Part shown: piece by piece, positions 1 through 5,760 of the stretch
How the letters are laid out: each line of letters begins with the position of its first letter
Position numbering within the stretch: the stretch's first letter is position 1
Source: Candidatus Tayloriibacteriota bacterium
GTDB lineage: Bacteria; Patescibacteriota; Minisyncoccia; Phycocordibacterales; JARIHA01
Length of the DNA: 6,706 nucleotides
Reading direction: 5' to 3'
NCBI GenBank assembly: GCA_029288475.1
Contig: JARIHA010000080.1
Coordinates: forward strand, 1-6,706
The notes under the pieces: model-generated
Told to the model about the DNA's origin: nothing
The model's database searches: none
The model's input: only the letters and a program-made list of their open reading frames with translations
Translations under genes and position numbers: made by a program

Positions 1-1304
1 TAGTAATACTTCTCCTTTTTGGAGGGTTTGCCACATTTTATTTTTTGGTATTAAATAAGCCAAATATTCAAAATCCAATTTCCACAGGTCCGACCTTTAA
101 CAATGGGAATCCTACTCCTTCAGGTTCACCGGTCACAACCCCTGAGGTAACCCCGCCTGTTACTAGTACAGGAAGTGGTACCCCTAGCATTATTCCACCC
201 TTACCAAAGCTTCGAGAAATTTCTGATCAGCCTATTTCAGGTGCCATCTCCTACACCATAGCAACAGGTACAGTAAAAAGTAAGCAGACTGAAACAATCA
301 TCAGATATGTTGAGAAGGCTAGCGGACACATCGATGAAACAAAGACTTCTACTTTAGAAACTACTAAGTTATCACTGACTACTATACCGACCGTATACCA
401 GGCAGTTTGGAACACGAAAGGAGACGGGGTCTACTTTCAATACCTGGATTCTGTAGACAACGTCGTAACCTACTATGGACAACTAAAAGCTGTTAAACCT
501 TCCTTAAAGCAAATTGTTGCCATCGCCACTAGCTCAACAAGCTCAGCCACCACTTCTGAAGTAGTATTTGCGCCGGATGAAATTCAAGGAGTATTCTTTC
601 AAAACAATGTAAGTGGCCTGACTCCGTTGAAGACAAAGGACCAGGTTTATTATCTCCAACCTTTAAACGATAGGGAACAAGTGATCTCTTCAAAACTGGA
701 CGGCACACAAAAAACAATACTTCTTGATTCACCAGTAAAAGGATGGCAAATGAACTGGGTAAGCGACAAAATAGTCTCTCTCACCACAAAAGCATCTGCT
801 GGAAGCGCTGGCTATCTCTATCTTCTTCATACAGACACAGGAAGATTCGATAAAGTGGCAGGAGGACTCTCTGGACTAACGGCTTTGGTAGATTCAACGG
901 CTCAGAAAGTATTCTTCGCTAGTGCTCAAAACGGAGGCATTACGGGAGGTATTTATGATATTGCTTCGGCCACTCAAAGTGTTTTCCCTGCGAGCACCTT
1001 GCCCGAGAAATGCGTATGGAGCACAAAAGATACCTCAATAATATACTGCGCTGTACCGACAGATATTCCAAGTGCTTCTTATCCTGATGCGTGGTATCAA
1101 GGCTTAATGTCATTCAACGATAACTTCTGGAAAATCAACACAAAGACAGGCACCTCCACTCTGATCGCAGAGCCAGCTAAACTAGCGAGCACAAACAACG
1201 TAAGCATAGACGGAATAAAACTCTTCTTGGACGACAAAGAGAATTATCTTTTCTTTACCAACAAAAAAGACAGCACCTTCTGGAGCATTGATCTAAACCA
1301 GTAA
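1..1304 (+). CDS. Membrane-anchored, propeller-like extracytoplasmic protein (5' end off-window)
   Basis: Function unknown. The frame is open from position 3 to the TAA at 1302-1304 and has no stop back to the left edge, so the true start lies outside the window; the TTG at 45 is internal. The first ~16 visible residues (VILLLFGGFATFYFLV) form a transmembrane segment. A Pro/Thr/Ser/Gly-rich linker follows (visible residues ~19-69), then ~360 residues of irregular repeats in which an aromatic or hydrophobic strand is followed by a turn and a 'tg/lD'-like end, as in 'YLYLLHTDTG', 'FWKINTKTG' and the terminal 'FWSIDLNQ'. This resembles TolB/WD40-like beta-propeller blades. I infer an N-terminally anchored protein with its propeller outside the membrane. 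Two cysteines (near 1011 and 1046) could pair. The gene converges on yidC with an 8-bp gap. The propeller assignment is by eye; a different beta-rich fold is possible. Confidence 0.75.
   Translation, partial: VILLLFGGFATFYFLVLNKPNIQNPISTGPTFNNGNPTPSGSPVTTPEVTPPVTSTGSGTPSIIPPLPKLREISDQPISGAISYTIATGTVKSKQTETIIRYVEKASGHIDETKTSTLETTKLSLTTIPTVYQAVWNTKGDGVYFQYLDSVDNVVTYYGQLKAVKPSLKQIVAIATSSTSSATTSEVVFAPDEIQGVFFQNNVSGLTPLKTKDQVYYLQPLNDREQVISSKLDGTQKTILLDSPVKGWQMNWVSDKIVSLTTKASAGSAGYLYLLHTDTGRFDKVAGGLSGLTALVDSTAQKVFFASAQNGGITGGIYDIASATQSVFPASTLPEKCVWSTKDTSIIYCAVPTDIPSASYPDAWYQGLMSFNDNFWKINTKTGTSTLIAEPAKLASTNNVSIDGIKLFLDDKENYLFFTNKKDSTFWSIDLNQ
1263..1286 (-). terminator. Weak candidate terminator for the rpmH–rnpA–yidC unit
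   Basis: Read on the minus strand, 27 nt past the yidC stop, GCTCC-AGAA-GGTGC can form a five-pair stem with one central T·T mismatch, followed by TGTC and six Ts (1263-1268). It lies inside the 3' end of the facing propeller gene. The stem is short, so this is only a candidate; the T run is its stronger part. Confidence 0.25.
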
Positions 1305-1312
1305 TAAATTAA

Positions 1313-2077
1313 CTATTTTATAATGAGTGAGCTCTTGAGACGTTCGTTTGATTCGTCCACAAGCTTTCTTCTTACCAAGACTTCCTGAGCAATCGCAAAG
1401 AGATTACTTACCGTTAAATAAAGTGCGACTGCGGCATTAATGCTGTAAGCAATAAAGAACATGAAGATAGGTAACACATATCTCATCTGCACATTCATGC
1501 TTCTTGCAAGATCATCCTTAAATGAAGTGTCCGTTTTGTTCTTATCGATCTTTATCGCAGGAATAGAAAATCTCACTTGGAAAAACTGACTAATGCCGGA
1601 TATAAGAGCTAAAATAAAACTTCGTCCCGTTATATCGATGCCAAGGAAATGTGTATTGATAACAGAAGTTGGAGCGTGAACAAAAGAATAAAGAATGTCC
1701 GTGTTAATTTTGGGTAAACCGCCGGTTCTGAAAATACTATAAAGAGCAATGATGATAGGGAATTGGATAAGGACAAGAAAAATACCTGAAAAAGGATTGA
1801 GCTTGTAATCTTTGTAAAGCTTCATCGTCTGAACCGAAAGTTCTTGAGGATTATCTTTGTACTTTGCCCGAAGTTCAGCTATCTTTGGTTCCAACTCCTT
1901 CATACGCACCTGAGTCTTAATAGAAACACGTGAAAGAGGGAAGAGGATGAGCTTCACTAGAAGAGTAAAGAGAATCACTGCCGCTCCCATTCCAGCCCAA
2001 GATGGCAAAATAGAAATCAAAAAAATAAGCCCATTATAAAGGGGATTGTAAAAAATACTATGATATAAAGCTGTCAT
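1313..2077 (-). CDS. yidC: YidC/Oxa1-family membrane protein insertase
   Basis: Inserts and helps fold membrane proteins, alone or with SecYEG. The 254-residue product has the core YidC fold: 'HSIFYNPLYNGLIFL' entering the first membrane helix (~12-48), a charged cytoplasmic helical hairpin (~50-95, 'KELEPKIAELRAKYKDNPQ'), the 'LNPFSG' turn, then hydrophobic segments at ~97-117, ~153-172, ~200-212 and ~213-232, and a short basic tail. It lacks the large periplasmic domain of proteobacterial YidC and the lipoprotein signal common in Firmicutes homologues. The groove position that is usually Arg is Lys42 ('LLVKLILFPL'), so the positive charge is kept. The ATG has an in-frame TAG 12 nt upstream and a purine-rich AGGTGG directly against it, an unusually tight spacing for a ribosome site. 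It is last in the rpmH–rnpA–yidC set, 31 bp after rnpA; no yidD lies between them. Confidence 0.95.
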   Translation of the reverse strand: MTALYHSIFYNPLYNGLIFLISILPSWAGMGAAVILFTLLVKLILFPLSRVSIKTQVRMKELEPKIAELRAKYKDNPQELSVQTMKLYKDYKLNPFSGIFLVLIQFPIIIALYSIFRTGGLPKINTDILYSFVHAPTSVINTHFLGIDITGRSFILALISGISQFFQVRFSIPAIKIDKNKTDTSFKDDLARSMNVQMRYVLPIFMFFIAYSINAAVALYLTVSNLFAIAQEVLVRRKLVDESNERLKSSLIIK

Positions 2078-2108
2078 CCACCTATTCTAGACTAGCGAGG
2101 GGTATTAT

Positions 2109-2450
2109 TCAAGCAATAAACCCAGATTTGATAAGCAATTCCTTTATCTCCTGCTTAATTTGCTCATTAGTAAGATCTTGGGCTGATTTTCGAGCAAAAA
2201 TAATCCCATTTATAGGCTTTTTTATAGAAAAAGAGGTTATGAGTCCCCGCAACAACTCGCTTGTTCTGCGTTTTAATCTATTTCTCCCAACAGCTGTTTT
2301 TACGAACTTCTTACTTATAACTATAGAAAAGCTTGATTTAAGCTTGGTTTGGCTAAAACGAATGGAAAAATGAGAGGTAGTACGAAGTTCTCCTTTTTGC
2401 ATAAGGGAAGGAAACAGGGGAGTATGTACCCTCATATTCTTAGGCAACAT
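2109..2450 (-). CDS. rnpA: Ribonuclease P protein component
   Basis: Protein subunit of RNase P; with the RNA subunit it removes 5' leaders from pre-tRNAs. The 113 residues fit the family length. The N-terminus 'MLPK' is typical, and the RNR signature is clear as 'AVGRNRLKRR' (residues 53-62), followed by 'TSELLRGL' where most members have Arg-Glu in the 'RNxxKRxxRE' pattern, so the Glu position is Ser here. The end, 'DLTNEQIKQEIKELLIKSG', matches the usual C-terminal helix. The product is strongly basic. It lies 27 bp downstream of rpmH and 31 bp upstream of yidC on the same strand. No clear Shine-Dalgarno sequence precedes the ATG; translation may be coupled to rpmH or depend on low structure. 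It ends with TGA at the normal family length, which supports TGA being read as stop. Confidence 0.95.
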   Translation of the reverse strand: MLPKNMRVHTPLFPSLMQKGELRTTSHFSIRFSQTKLKSSFSIVISKKFVKTAVGRNRLKRRTSELLRGLITSFSIKKPINGIIFARKSAQDLTNEQIKQEIKELLIKSGFIA

Positions 2451-2459
2451 CGTAATTTA

Positions 2460-2472
2460 GCCGTTAAACGGC
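2460..2472 (-). repeat. Short inverted repeat between rpmH and rnpA
   Basis: GCCGTT-A-AACGGC on the plus strand is a 13-bp inverted repeat (6-bp arms, one central base). In the minus-strand transcript it can form a 4-bp GC stem with a 5-nt loop, ending 9 nt before the rnpA ATG and starting 5 nt after the rpmH stop. It may affect rnpA translation or mRNA processing; it is too small and lacks a T run to be a convincing terminator. Confidence 0.35.
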
Positions 2473-2477
2473 AACTA

Positions 2478-2618
2478 TTAACGAGAAACGCTCAACTTTG
2501 CGCGTCCTTTTCTTCGTCGGCGAACAAGAGTCTTTCTTCCGCCGTAGGTCTTTGTTCTGCTTAGGAAACCGTGCGTTCTTGCACGCTTCTTTCGCTTTGG
2601 TGTATATGTGAATGACAT
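2478..2618 (-). CDS. rpmH: Large-subunit ribosomal protein L34 (bL34)
   Basis: Small, very basic protein of the 50S subunit. The gene is short, 47 codons including TAA, and translates to 46 residues that match bL34 end to end: 'MSFTYTPKRKKRARTHGF' at the start, then 'GGRKTLVRRRRKGRAKLSV' and a final Ser-Arg. The central 'RARTHGF' and 'GRKxLxRRRxKGR' blocks are the family hallmarks. It is first in the leftward rpmH–rnpA–yidC set, the usual partner order beside dnaA. There is no Shine-Dalgarno sequence upstream; a strong promoter places the probable transcript start only about 4 nt before the ATG, so this mRNA is probably leaderless or nearly so. Confidence 0.97.
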   Translation of the reverse strand: MSFTYTPKRKKRARTHGFLSRTKTYGGRKTLVRRRRKGRAKLSVSR

Positions 2619-2628
2619 AGTAATACTG

Positions 2629-2657
2629 AGTATAGGGCAGAATGTCTAAAATATCAA
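2629..2657 (-). promoter_or_regulatory. Sigma-70-type promoter for rpmH–rnpA–yidC
   Basis: On the minus strand, TTGATA (plus 2652-2657) and TATACT (plus 2629-2634) are separated by exactly 17 bp, each one base from the consensus hexamer. The expected start falls about 4 nt before the rpmH ATG, leaving no room for a ribosome-binding site. Confidence 0.75.
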
Positions 2658-2686
2658 CTAAAAGTAAAAATAACGTTTAATTGTTC

Positions 2687-2706
2687 CTATCCCCAGCTTA
2701 TCAACA
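2687..2706. promoter_or_regulatory. Two DnaA-box-like sites upstream of dnaA
   Basis: TTATCAACA (2698-2706) differs from the TTATCCACA box at one position; CTATCCCCA (2687-2695) differs at two and has the same orientation, 11 bp away. They lie in the divergent rpmH/dnaA promoter region, ~44 bp upstream of the dnaA -10 element, which is suited to DnaA autoregulation or to a two-part origin acting with the dnaA–dnaN spacer. Confidence 0.5.
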
Positions 2707-2749
2707 TAGTTATAAACTTTTCGGAAGTGTCCCAAATTTTTATTACCTA

Positions 2750-2755
2750 TATAAT
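2750..2755 (+). promoter_or_regulatory. Candidate -10 element of the dnaA promoter
   Basis: A perfect TATAAT ends 10 nt before the dnaA ATG, so the expected transcript start is about 4 nt before it. No good -35 is seen at 16-18 bp. TATAAA at 2711-2716 is an alternative -10 that would give a ~43-nt leader. Confidence 0.45.
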
Positions 2756-2765
2756 TGAAAGAATT

Positions 2766-4112
2766 ATGTTAGACAACAAAACACTTTGGGATAACGTATT
2801 AGCAGAAAACGAATTAAGCGTTTCTAAGGCAAATTTTAGTACTTGGTTTAAAGATACTTTCATTATCAAACAAGAAGAGGGCATTGTTTACTTAAGTGTT
2901 CCAAATGCGTTCGTAAAAGACTGGCTTATCAACAAATATCACAAGAATATTCTCAAGAGCCTGCGTACTTTTGGCGAACATATTCGTTCTATCGAATACA
3001 TTATCGCAAAAGAAGAAGGGAAAAAGCGCGAAAATGAAGTATTTAGGCCAATTATGGGCCCAACTTCAGAGCTCCCTCTTCAAGACTACTATATAAACAA
3101 AGAAGACAATCTCAACCCTCGCTACACCTTCGAATCTTTCGTAGTAGGACCTTTCAACGAGCTGGCCCACGCTGCAGCACAGGCAATTATTAAAAACCCA
3201 GGAAAAACATACAACCCATTCTTCCTTTTTGGAAATACTGGCCATGGAAAGACACACCTCACCCAAGCTATAGGCAATCATATAAAGAAAAACAACCATG
3301 GAAAGAAGATCTATTACGTAACTTCAGAAAAGTTTGCCCAAGACTATGTAAACGCCATCCAAACAAACAAAATGGCCGCTTTCAAGGAAAAATATCGAAA
3401 ATATGATGTCTTCATCATGGACGATATCCAATTTCTTTCAGGTAAGGAAAAAATACAGGAAGAACTTTTCCATCTTTTCAACGTAATGCACGAGCAAAAC
3501 AAGCAAATTATCTTTTCTTCAGACAGACACCCAAATGTAATAGCAAACCTTGAAGACAGGCTTAAGTCGCGTTTCTCATCAGGAATGATTGTTGATCTTC
3601 CTTACCCAGATCTAGAATCAAGAACGGCTATTCTAAAGGCTAAAGCCCGTGCCAACAACTTTATTCTGAACGATGAGGTGACATCCTACTTGGCATCTTC
3701 GGTAGAGGGAAACATCAGAGAGCTCGAAGGTATACTCAACTCCATAATCTGCCAGGCACAGTTAAAAAATAGGGAACTGACCCTTCTTGAGATCAAAAAT
3801 CTTATTAAAAATACTGCGAAACCAAAAAAACTTGTCTCAGTAAAAGACATAATCAAAGTAATTGCTGATTTTTATAACATAGAAGAAGACAACATCTACG
3901 ATAAAACAAGAAGAAAGGAAGTTGTCCGCCCACGACAGCTCGCTATGTATATTTTACGCGAGGATTGCAACGTCTCTTATCCTTCAATTGGTCAAAAACT
4001 TGGAGGAAGGGACCATACTACGGTCATTCATTCTTGTGAAAAGATAAAGAATGAATTGAAAGTTGATGCAGCGTTGGTGCACGAATTAAATCAGATCCGC
4101 GCATTGATGTAG
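2766..4112 (+). CDS. dnaA: Chromosomal replication initiator protein DnaA
   Basis: ATP-dependent initiator that binds DnaA boxes, opens oriC and helps recruit the helicase. With the ATG at 2766 the product is 448 residues. Domain I (1-~80) begins 'LWDNVLAENELSVSKANFSTWF'-like as expected, followed by a short linker (~82-115). The AAA+ domain has Walker A G156-NTGHGKT163, Walker B 'FIMDDIQF' (D219, D220), sensor 1 'SSDRHP' (251-256), the arginine-finger block 'RLKSRF' (265-270) and sensor 2 'NIREL' (R318). Domain IV carries the signature 'GGRDHTTVIH' (413-422). An in-frame GTG at 2727 would add 13 residues, but these do not look like DnaA and would cover the TATAAT, so I prefer 2766. 'GAAAG' is the only weak ribosome site. 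Odd points are the His in Walker A and the His in sensor 1, where Leu and Pro are more usual. It is divergent from rpmH and followed by the likely origin. Confidence 0.97.
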   Translation: MLDNKTLWDNVLAENELSVSKANFSTWFKDTFIIKQEEGIVYLSVPNAFVKDWLINKYHKNILKSLRTFGEHIRSIEYIIAKEEGKKRENEVFRPIMGPTSELPLQDYYINKEDNLNPRYTFESFVVGPFNELAHAAAQAIIKNPGKTYNPFFLFGNTGHGKTHLTQAIGNHIKKNNHGKKIYYVTSEKFAQDYVNAIQTNKMAAFKEKYRKYDVFIMDDIQFLSGKEKIQEELFHLFNVMHEQNKQIIFSSDRHPNVIANLEDRLKSRFSSGMIVDLPYPDLESRTAILKAKARANNFILNDEVTSYLASSVEGNIRELEGILNSIICQAQLKNRELTLLEIKNLIKNTAKPKKLVSVKDIIKVIADFYNIEEDNIYDKTRRKEVVRPRQLAMYILREDCNVSYPSIGQKLGGRDHTTVIHSCEKIKNELKVDAALVHELNQIRALM

Positions 4113-4199
4113 TGTGGATGAGCTGTGGAAAAGTCTGGGGAAAGATTGTAGAAGAACAAAGGGATAAGTCTGGGGATAACATTTGATAAGAAAGGATAA
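4113..4199 (+). promoter_or_regulatory. Left DnaA-box cluster, helically phased
   Basis: Box-like 9-mers in one orientation begin at 4113 (TGTGGATGA), 4124 (TGTGGAAAA), 4134 (TCTGGGGAA), 4159 (AAGGGATAA), 4171 (TGGGGATAA), 4181 (ATTTGATAA) and 4191 (AAAGGATAA). The first two and TGGGGATAA differ from TGTGGATAA at one base; the others differ at three. Starts are 10-12 bp apart except for one 25-bp step. An 11-bp direct repeat, AAGTCTGGGGA, lies at 4131-4141 and 4166-4176. Confidence 0.6.
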
Positions 4200-4249
4200 C
4201 TTGGGGAGAAGACGGATGAGAGCAAAAAATCATACATGATGAACTTCAT

Positions 4250-4258
4250 TTATCCACA
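4250..4258 (-). promoter_or_regulatory. Perfect DnaA box
   Basis: TTATCCACA on the plus strand, an exact consensus box and the only one in the spacer. It is opposite in orientation to the left cluster and is followed directly by A-rich DNA (4261-4282). Confidence 0.8.
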
Positions 4259-4290
4259 GATAAAAAATAAAAGAAAAGAAAACGAGCAAT

Positions 4291-4299
4291 AGGGGATAA
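4291..4299 (+). promoter_or_regulatory. Weak DnaA-box-like site
   Basis: AGGGGATAA differs from TGTGGATAA at two positions and has the orientation of the left cluster. It lies between the perfect box and the tandem pair. Confidence 0.35.
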
Positions 4300-4311
4300 G
4301 GTTAGATCGAG

Positions 4312-4328
4312 TTATCCACTTATCCACC
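4312..4328 (-). promoter_or_regulatory. Tandem pair of DnaA boxes
   Basis: TTATCCACT (4312-4320) and TTATCCACC (4320-4328) share one base and are 8 bp apart, each one mismatch from TTATCCACA. They sit at the edge of a GC-rich patch (CCCACC) and the trinucleotide/AT-rich stretch, the order expected for a basal unwinding element. Confidence 0.7.
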
Positions 4329-4331
4329 CAC

Positions 4332-4346
4332 CTAATAGTAGTAATA
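4332..4346 (-). other. Candidate DnaA-trio-like trinucleotides
   Basis: Next to the tandem boxes and GC-rich patch, the plus strand reads CTA-ATA-GTA-GTA-ATA. On the minus strand, read 3'-5' away from the boxes, this is GAT-TAT-CAT-CAT-TAT: five units with the central A and final T. The published trio consensus prefers G or A first; only the first unit meets that. Confidence 0.35.
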
Positions 4347-4356
4347 GATTCTTATA

Positions 4357-4379
4357 TATAATTAATTAAGAAACAAGGA
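4357..4379 (+). promoter_or_regulatory. Candidate -10 element and ribosome site of dnaN
   Basis: TATAAT at 4357-4362 has no clear -35 and lies in AT-rich DNA, so it may be incidental; it would give a leader of ~13 nt. AAGGA (4375-4379) is a plausible ribosome site 2 nt before the dnaN ATG. dnaN could also be read from the dnaA promoter. Confidence 0.35.
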
Positions 4380-4381
4380 AT

Positions 4382-5482
4382 ATGAAAGTAGAATGCCTTA
4401 AAGAAAAATTTGGAAACGCCATCAGCAAGGCGGAGAAGATCACAGGAAAGAATTTAACCTTACCGGTTTTAAAATGCATCCTTCTCGAGGCTGAAGGTAA
4501 TAATTTAAAAATACGAGCCACCAATCTTGATCTTGGTGTTGAAATTGTTATTCCAGTAAAAGTAATAGAGCCTGGTATTGTTGCTATACCCGGAAACATT
4601 TTGAACAGTTTCATCCAGAATATCCACAATGACAAAAATATTATTCTAGAAACGATCGAGAATAATCTTCATGTTTCTACTTCTACCAATTCTACGGTTA
4701 TAAAATCACTTCCTTCTGAGGATTTCCCAACAATACCAGTACTCTCTGAAGAACGTCCTTTTACCTTAAATTCAAAGGATTTTTTGAAAGGATTGAAATC
4801 AGTATGGTACAGCTCATCCACTTCAAGTATGAAACCGGAGCTTTCGAGCGTTTTTATTTACTGCGATGATGAGAATATAATCTTTGCCGCTACTGACTCT
4901 TTCCGACTTGCTGAAAAGAAGGTTAGAATCAAAAAACCAAAGGATTTCACTCAAATTTTGATTCCTTTTAAAAATATTCCTGAAATCATTAGAGTTTTGG
5001 ATGAGATAAATGATGAGATAGAGGTGAAGATGAATAAAAACCAAATAGCATTTTCTTACGAGGGTCTTTATCTCACTTCACGAATAATTGACGGAATATT
5101 TCCAGATTATAAACAAATAATTCCGAGAGAATTCAAAACGGAGGTAATCGTACTCAAGCAAGACTTTATAAACTCTCTCAAGCTCGCCAATATCTTCTCA
5201 GACAGCTTCAACCAGCTCAGCATGAGGATTCATCCGTCTAAGAAATTCTTTGAGCTTAAAACGAAAAATTCAGACGTAGGAGAAAATATAAATAAAATGG
5301 ATTCTGCCCTTTCTGGAGAAGACATCGACATCAACTTTAATCACAAATATATAATTGATTGCTTCCAATCGATCGATTCAGATAGCATCTCGCTTCATTT
5401 CAACGGTTTGAGTAAGCCGCTTATTATCAGAGGAGTTTCAGATAAATCTTTTATGTATCTGGTGATGCCGATGAATAAGTAG
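4382..5482 (+). CDS. dnaN: DNA polymerase III sliding clamp (beta subunit)
   Basis: Ring-shaped clamp that tethers the replicative polymerase and other partners to DNA. The 366 residues equal the E. coli clamp length and fit three clamp domains of ~120 residues each. Recognisable blocks are the N-terminal 'LPVLKCILLEA' and 'ATNLDLGVEI', 'VAIPGNIL', 'LPSEDFPTIP' ending domain 1, 'FAATDSFRLAEKKV' in domain 2, 'SRIIDGIFPDYKQIIP' between domains 2 and 3, and the C-terminal 'YLVMPMNK', which forms part of the partner-binding pocket. The ATG at 4382 has AAGGA just upstream and gives the expected start. It lies downstream of dnaA across the likely origin, and a small gene follows after 14 bp; recF, often next, is not there. 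I see no truncation or unusual residue. Confidence 0.97.
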   Translation: MKVECLKEKFGNAISKAEKITGKNLTLPVLKCILLEAEGNNLKIRATNLDLGVEIVIPVKVIEPGIVAIPGNILNSFIQNIHNDKNIILETIENNLHVSTSTNSTVIKSLPSEDFPTIPVLSEERPFTLNSKDFLKGLKSVWYSSSTSSMKPELSSVFIYCDDENIIFAATDSFRLAEKKVRIKKPKDFTQILIPFKNIPEIIRVLDEINDEIEVKMNKNQIAFSYEGLYLTSRIIDGIFPDYKQIIPREFKTEVIVLKQDFINSLKLANIFSDSFNQLSMRIHPSKKFFELKTKNSDVGENINKMDSALSGEDIDINFNHKYIIDCFQSIDSDSISLHFNGLSKPLIIRGVSDKSFMYLVMPMNK

Positions 5483-5496
5483 GGTAACGCTTATAA

Positions 5497-5748
5497 ATGT
5501 TCAATATATCAACCTATCTCAGTAAATTTAAAACCCTCGGGATGGGGGAAATTGCCTCCAAAGAGCTAGTTTTAGAAGTATTAAGGGAAATAGTAAAGGT
5601 TTCGCTTACACGTAAAGAGATAAAGATTCAAAATAAAATTGCCTATATTCAGACAAATCCGTTGGTTAAAAATCAAATTTATATTAAGAAAGCAGCGATT
5701 TTAGAATCGCTGCTTAAGAAAGGACAGGAGCTAAAAGATATTAGGTAG
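5497..5748 (+). CDS. Small protein, possibly DciA/DUF721-like
   Basis: An 83-residue, lysine-rich product with no membrane segment and no cysteine. It begins 14 bp after dnaN, same strand, and is probably co-transcribed. A helical N-terminal part (~1-35) is followed by an alternating pattern 'KEIKIQNKIAYIQTNPLVKNQIYIKKAAILESL' in shortened form (IKIQNKIAYI, then a Lys-rich helix) and the end 'LKDIR'. This alpha–beta–beta–alpha layout with a short IxIxxxxxYI strand and a K-x-x-I helix recalls the DciA/DUF721 domain, whose bacterial members help load the replicative helicase. I base this on pattern memory, not a search, and the protein is shorter than typical DciA. The dnaA–dnaN setting fits. 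The real gene call is supported by the compact spacing and protein-like composition; no clear ribosome site precedes the ATG. Confidence 0.7.
   Translation: MFNISTYLSKFKTLGMGEIASKELVLEVLREIVKVSLTRKEIKIQNKIAYIQTNPLVKNQIYIKKAAILESLLKKGQELKDIR
5680..5715 (-). terminator. Hairpin terminator candidate for the penicillin-binding protein gene
   Basis: AAGCAGCGATT (5690-5700) and AATCGCTGCTT (5705-5715) are perfect 11-bp arms around a 4-nt loop. Read on the minus strand, 45 nt past the PBP stop, the stem ends in a T-rich tail (TTTCTTAATAT). On the plus strand A-rich DNA follows, so it would act leftward only. It lies wholly within the last codons of the facing small gene. Confidence 0.6.
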
Positions 5749-5760
5749 GTTGGTTTGAAA

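Larger units (their letters stand above)
4113..4370. other. Probable chromosomal replication origin (oriC) in the dnaA–dnaN spacer
   Basis: The gene-free 269 bp between dnaA and dnaN hold a dense set of DnaA-box-like 9-mers. The left half reads TGTGGATAA-like on the plus strand, while the right half is mostly TTATCCACA-like, including one perfect box. A-rich DNA (4261-4282) and an AT-rich stretch (4333-4370) could serve as unwinding elements. Position beside dnaA and box density are the standard oriC criteria; strand-composition change could not be computed here. Confidence 0.8.

Noticed and set aside
45..47. TTG as the start of the first gene.
   Set aside because: The frame is open to the left edge and the preceding codons encode a membrane helix.
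2128..2564. Two plus-strand ORFs opposite rnpA and rpmH.
   Set aside because: They are antisense to two clear, conserved genes and look like shadows of them.
2727..2765. Longer dnaA starting at GTG 2727 (461 residues).
   Set aside because: The added 13 residues do not resemble a DnaA N-terminus and overlap a perfect TATAAT; the ATG at 2766 gives the expected start.
4333..4347. TAR trinucleotide run as a simple microsatellite.
   Set aside because: It is short and sits exactly beside tandem DnaA boxes and a GC patch, so an origin role is the better explanation.
4620..4628. DnaA-box-like ATATCCACA inside dnaN.
   Set aside because: A single one-mismatch site within conserved coding sequence is likely to be chance.
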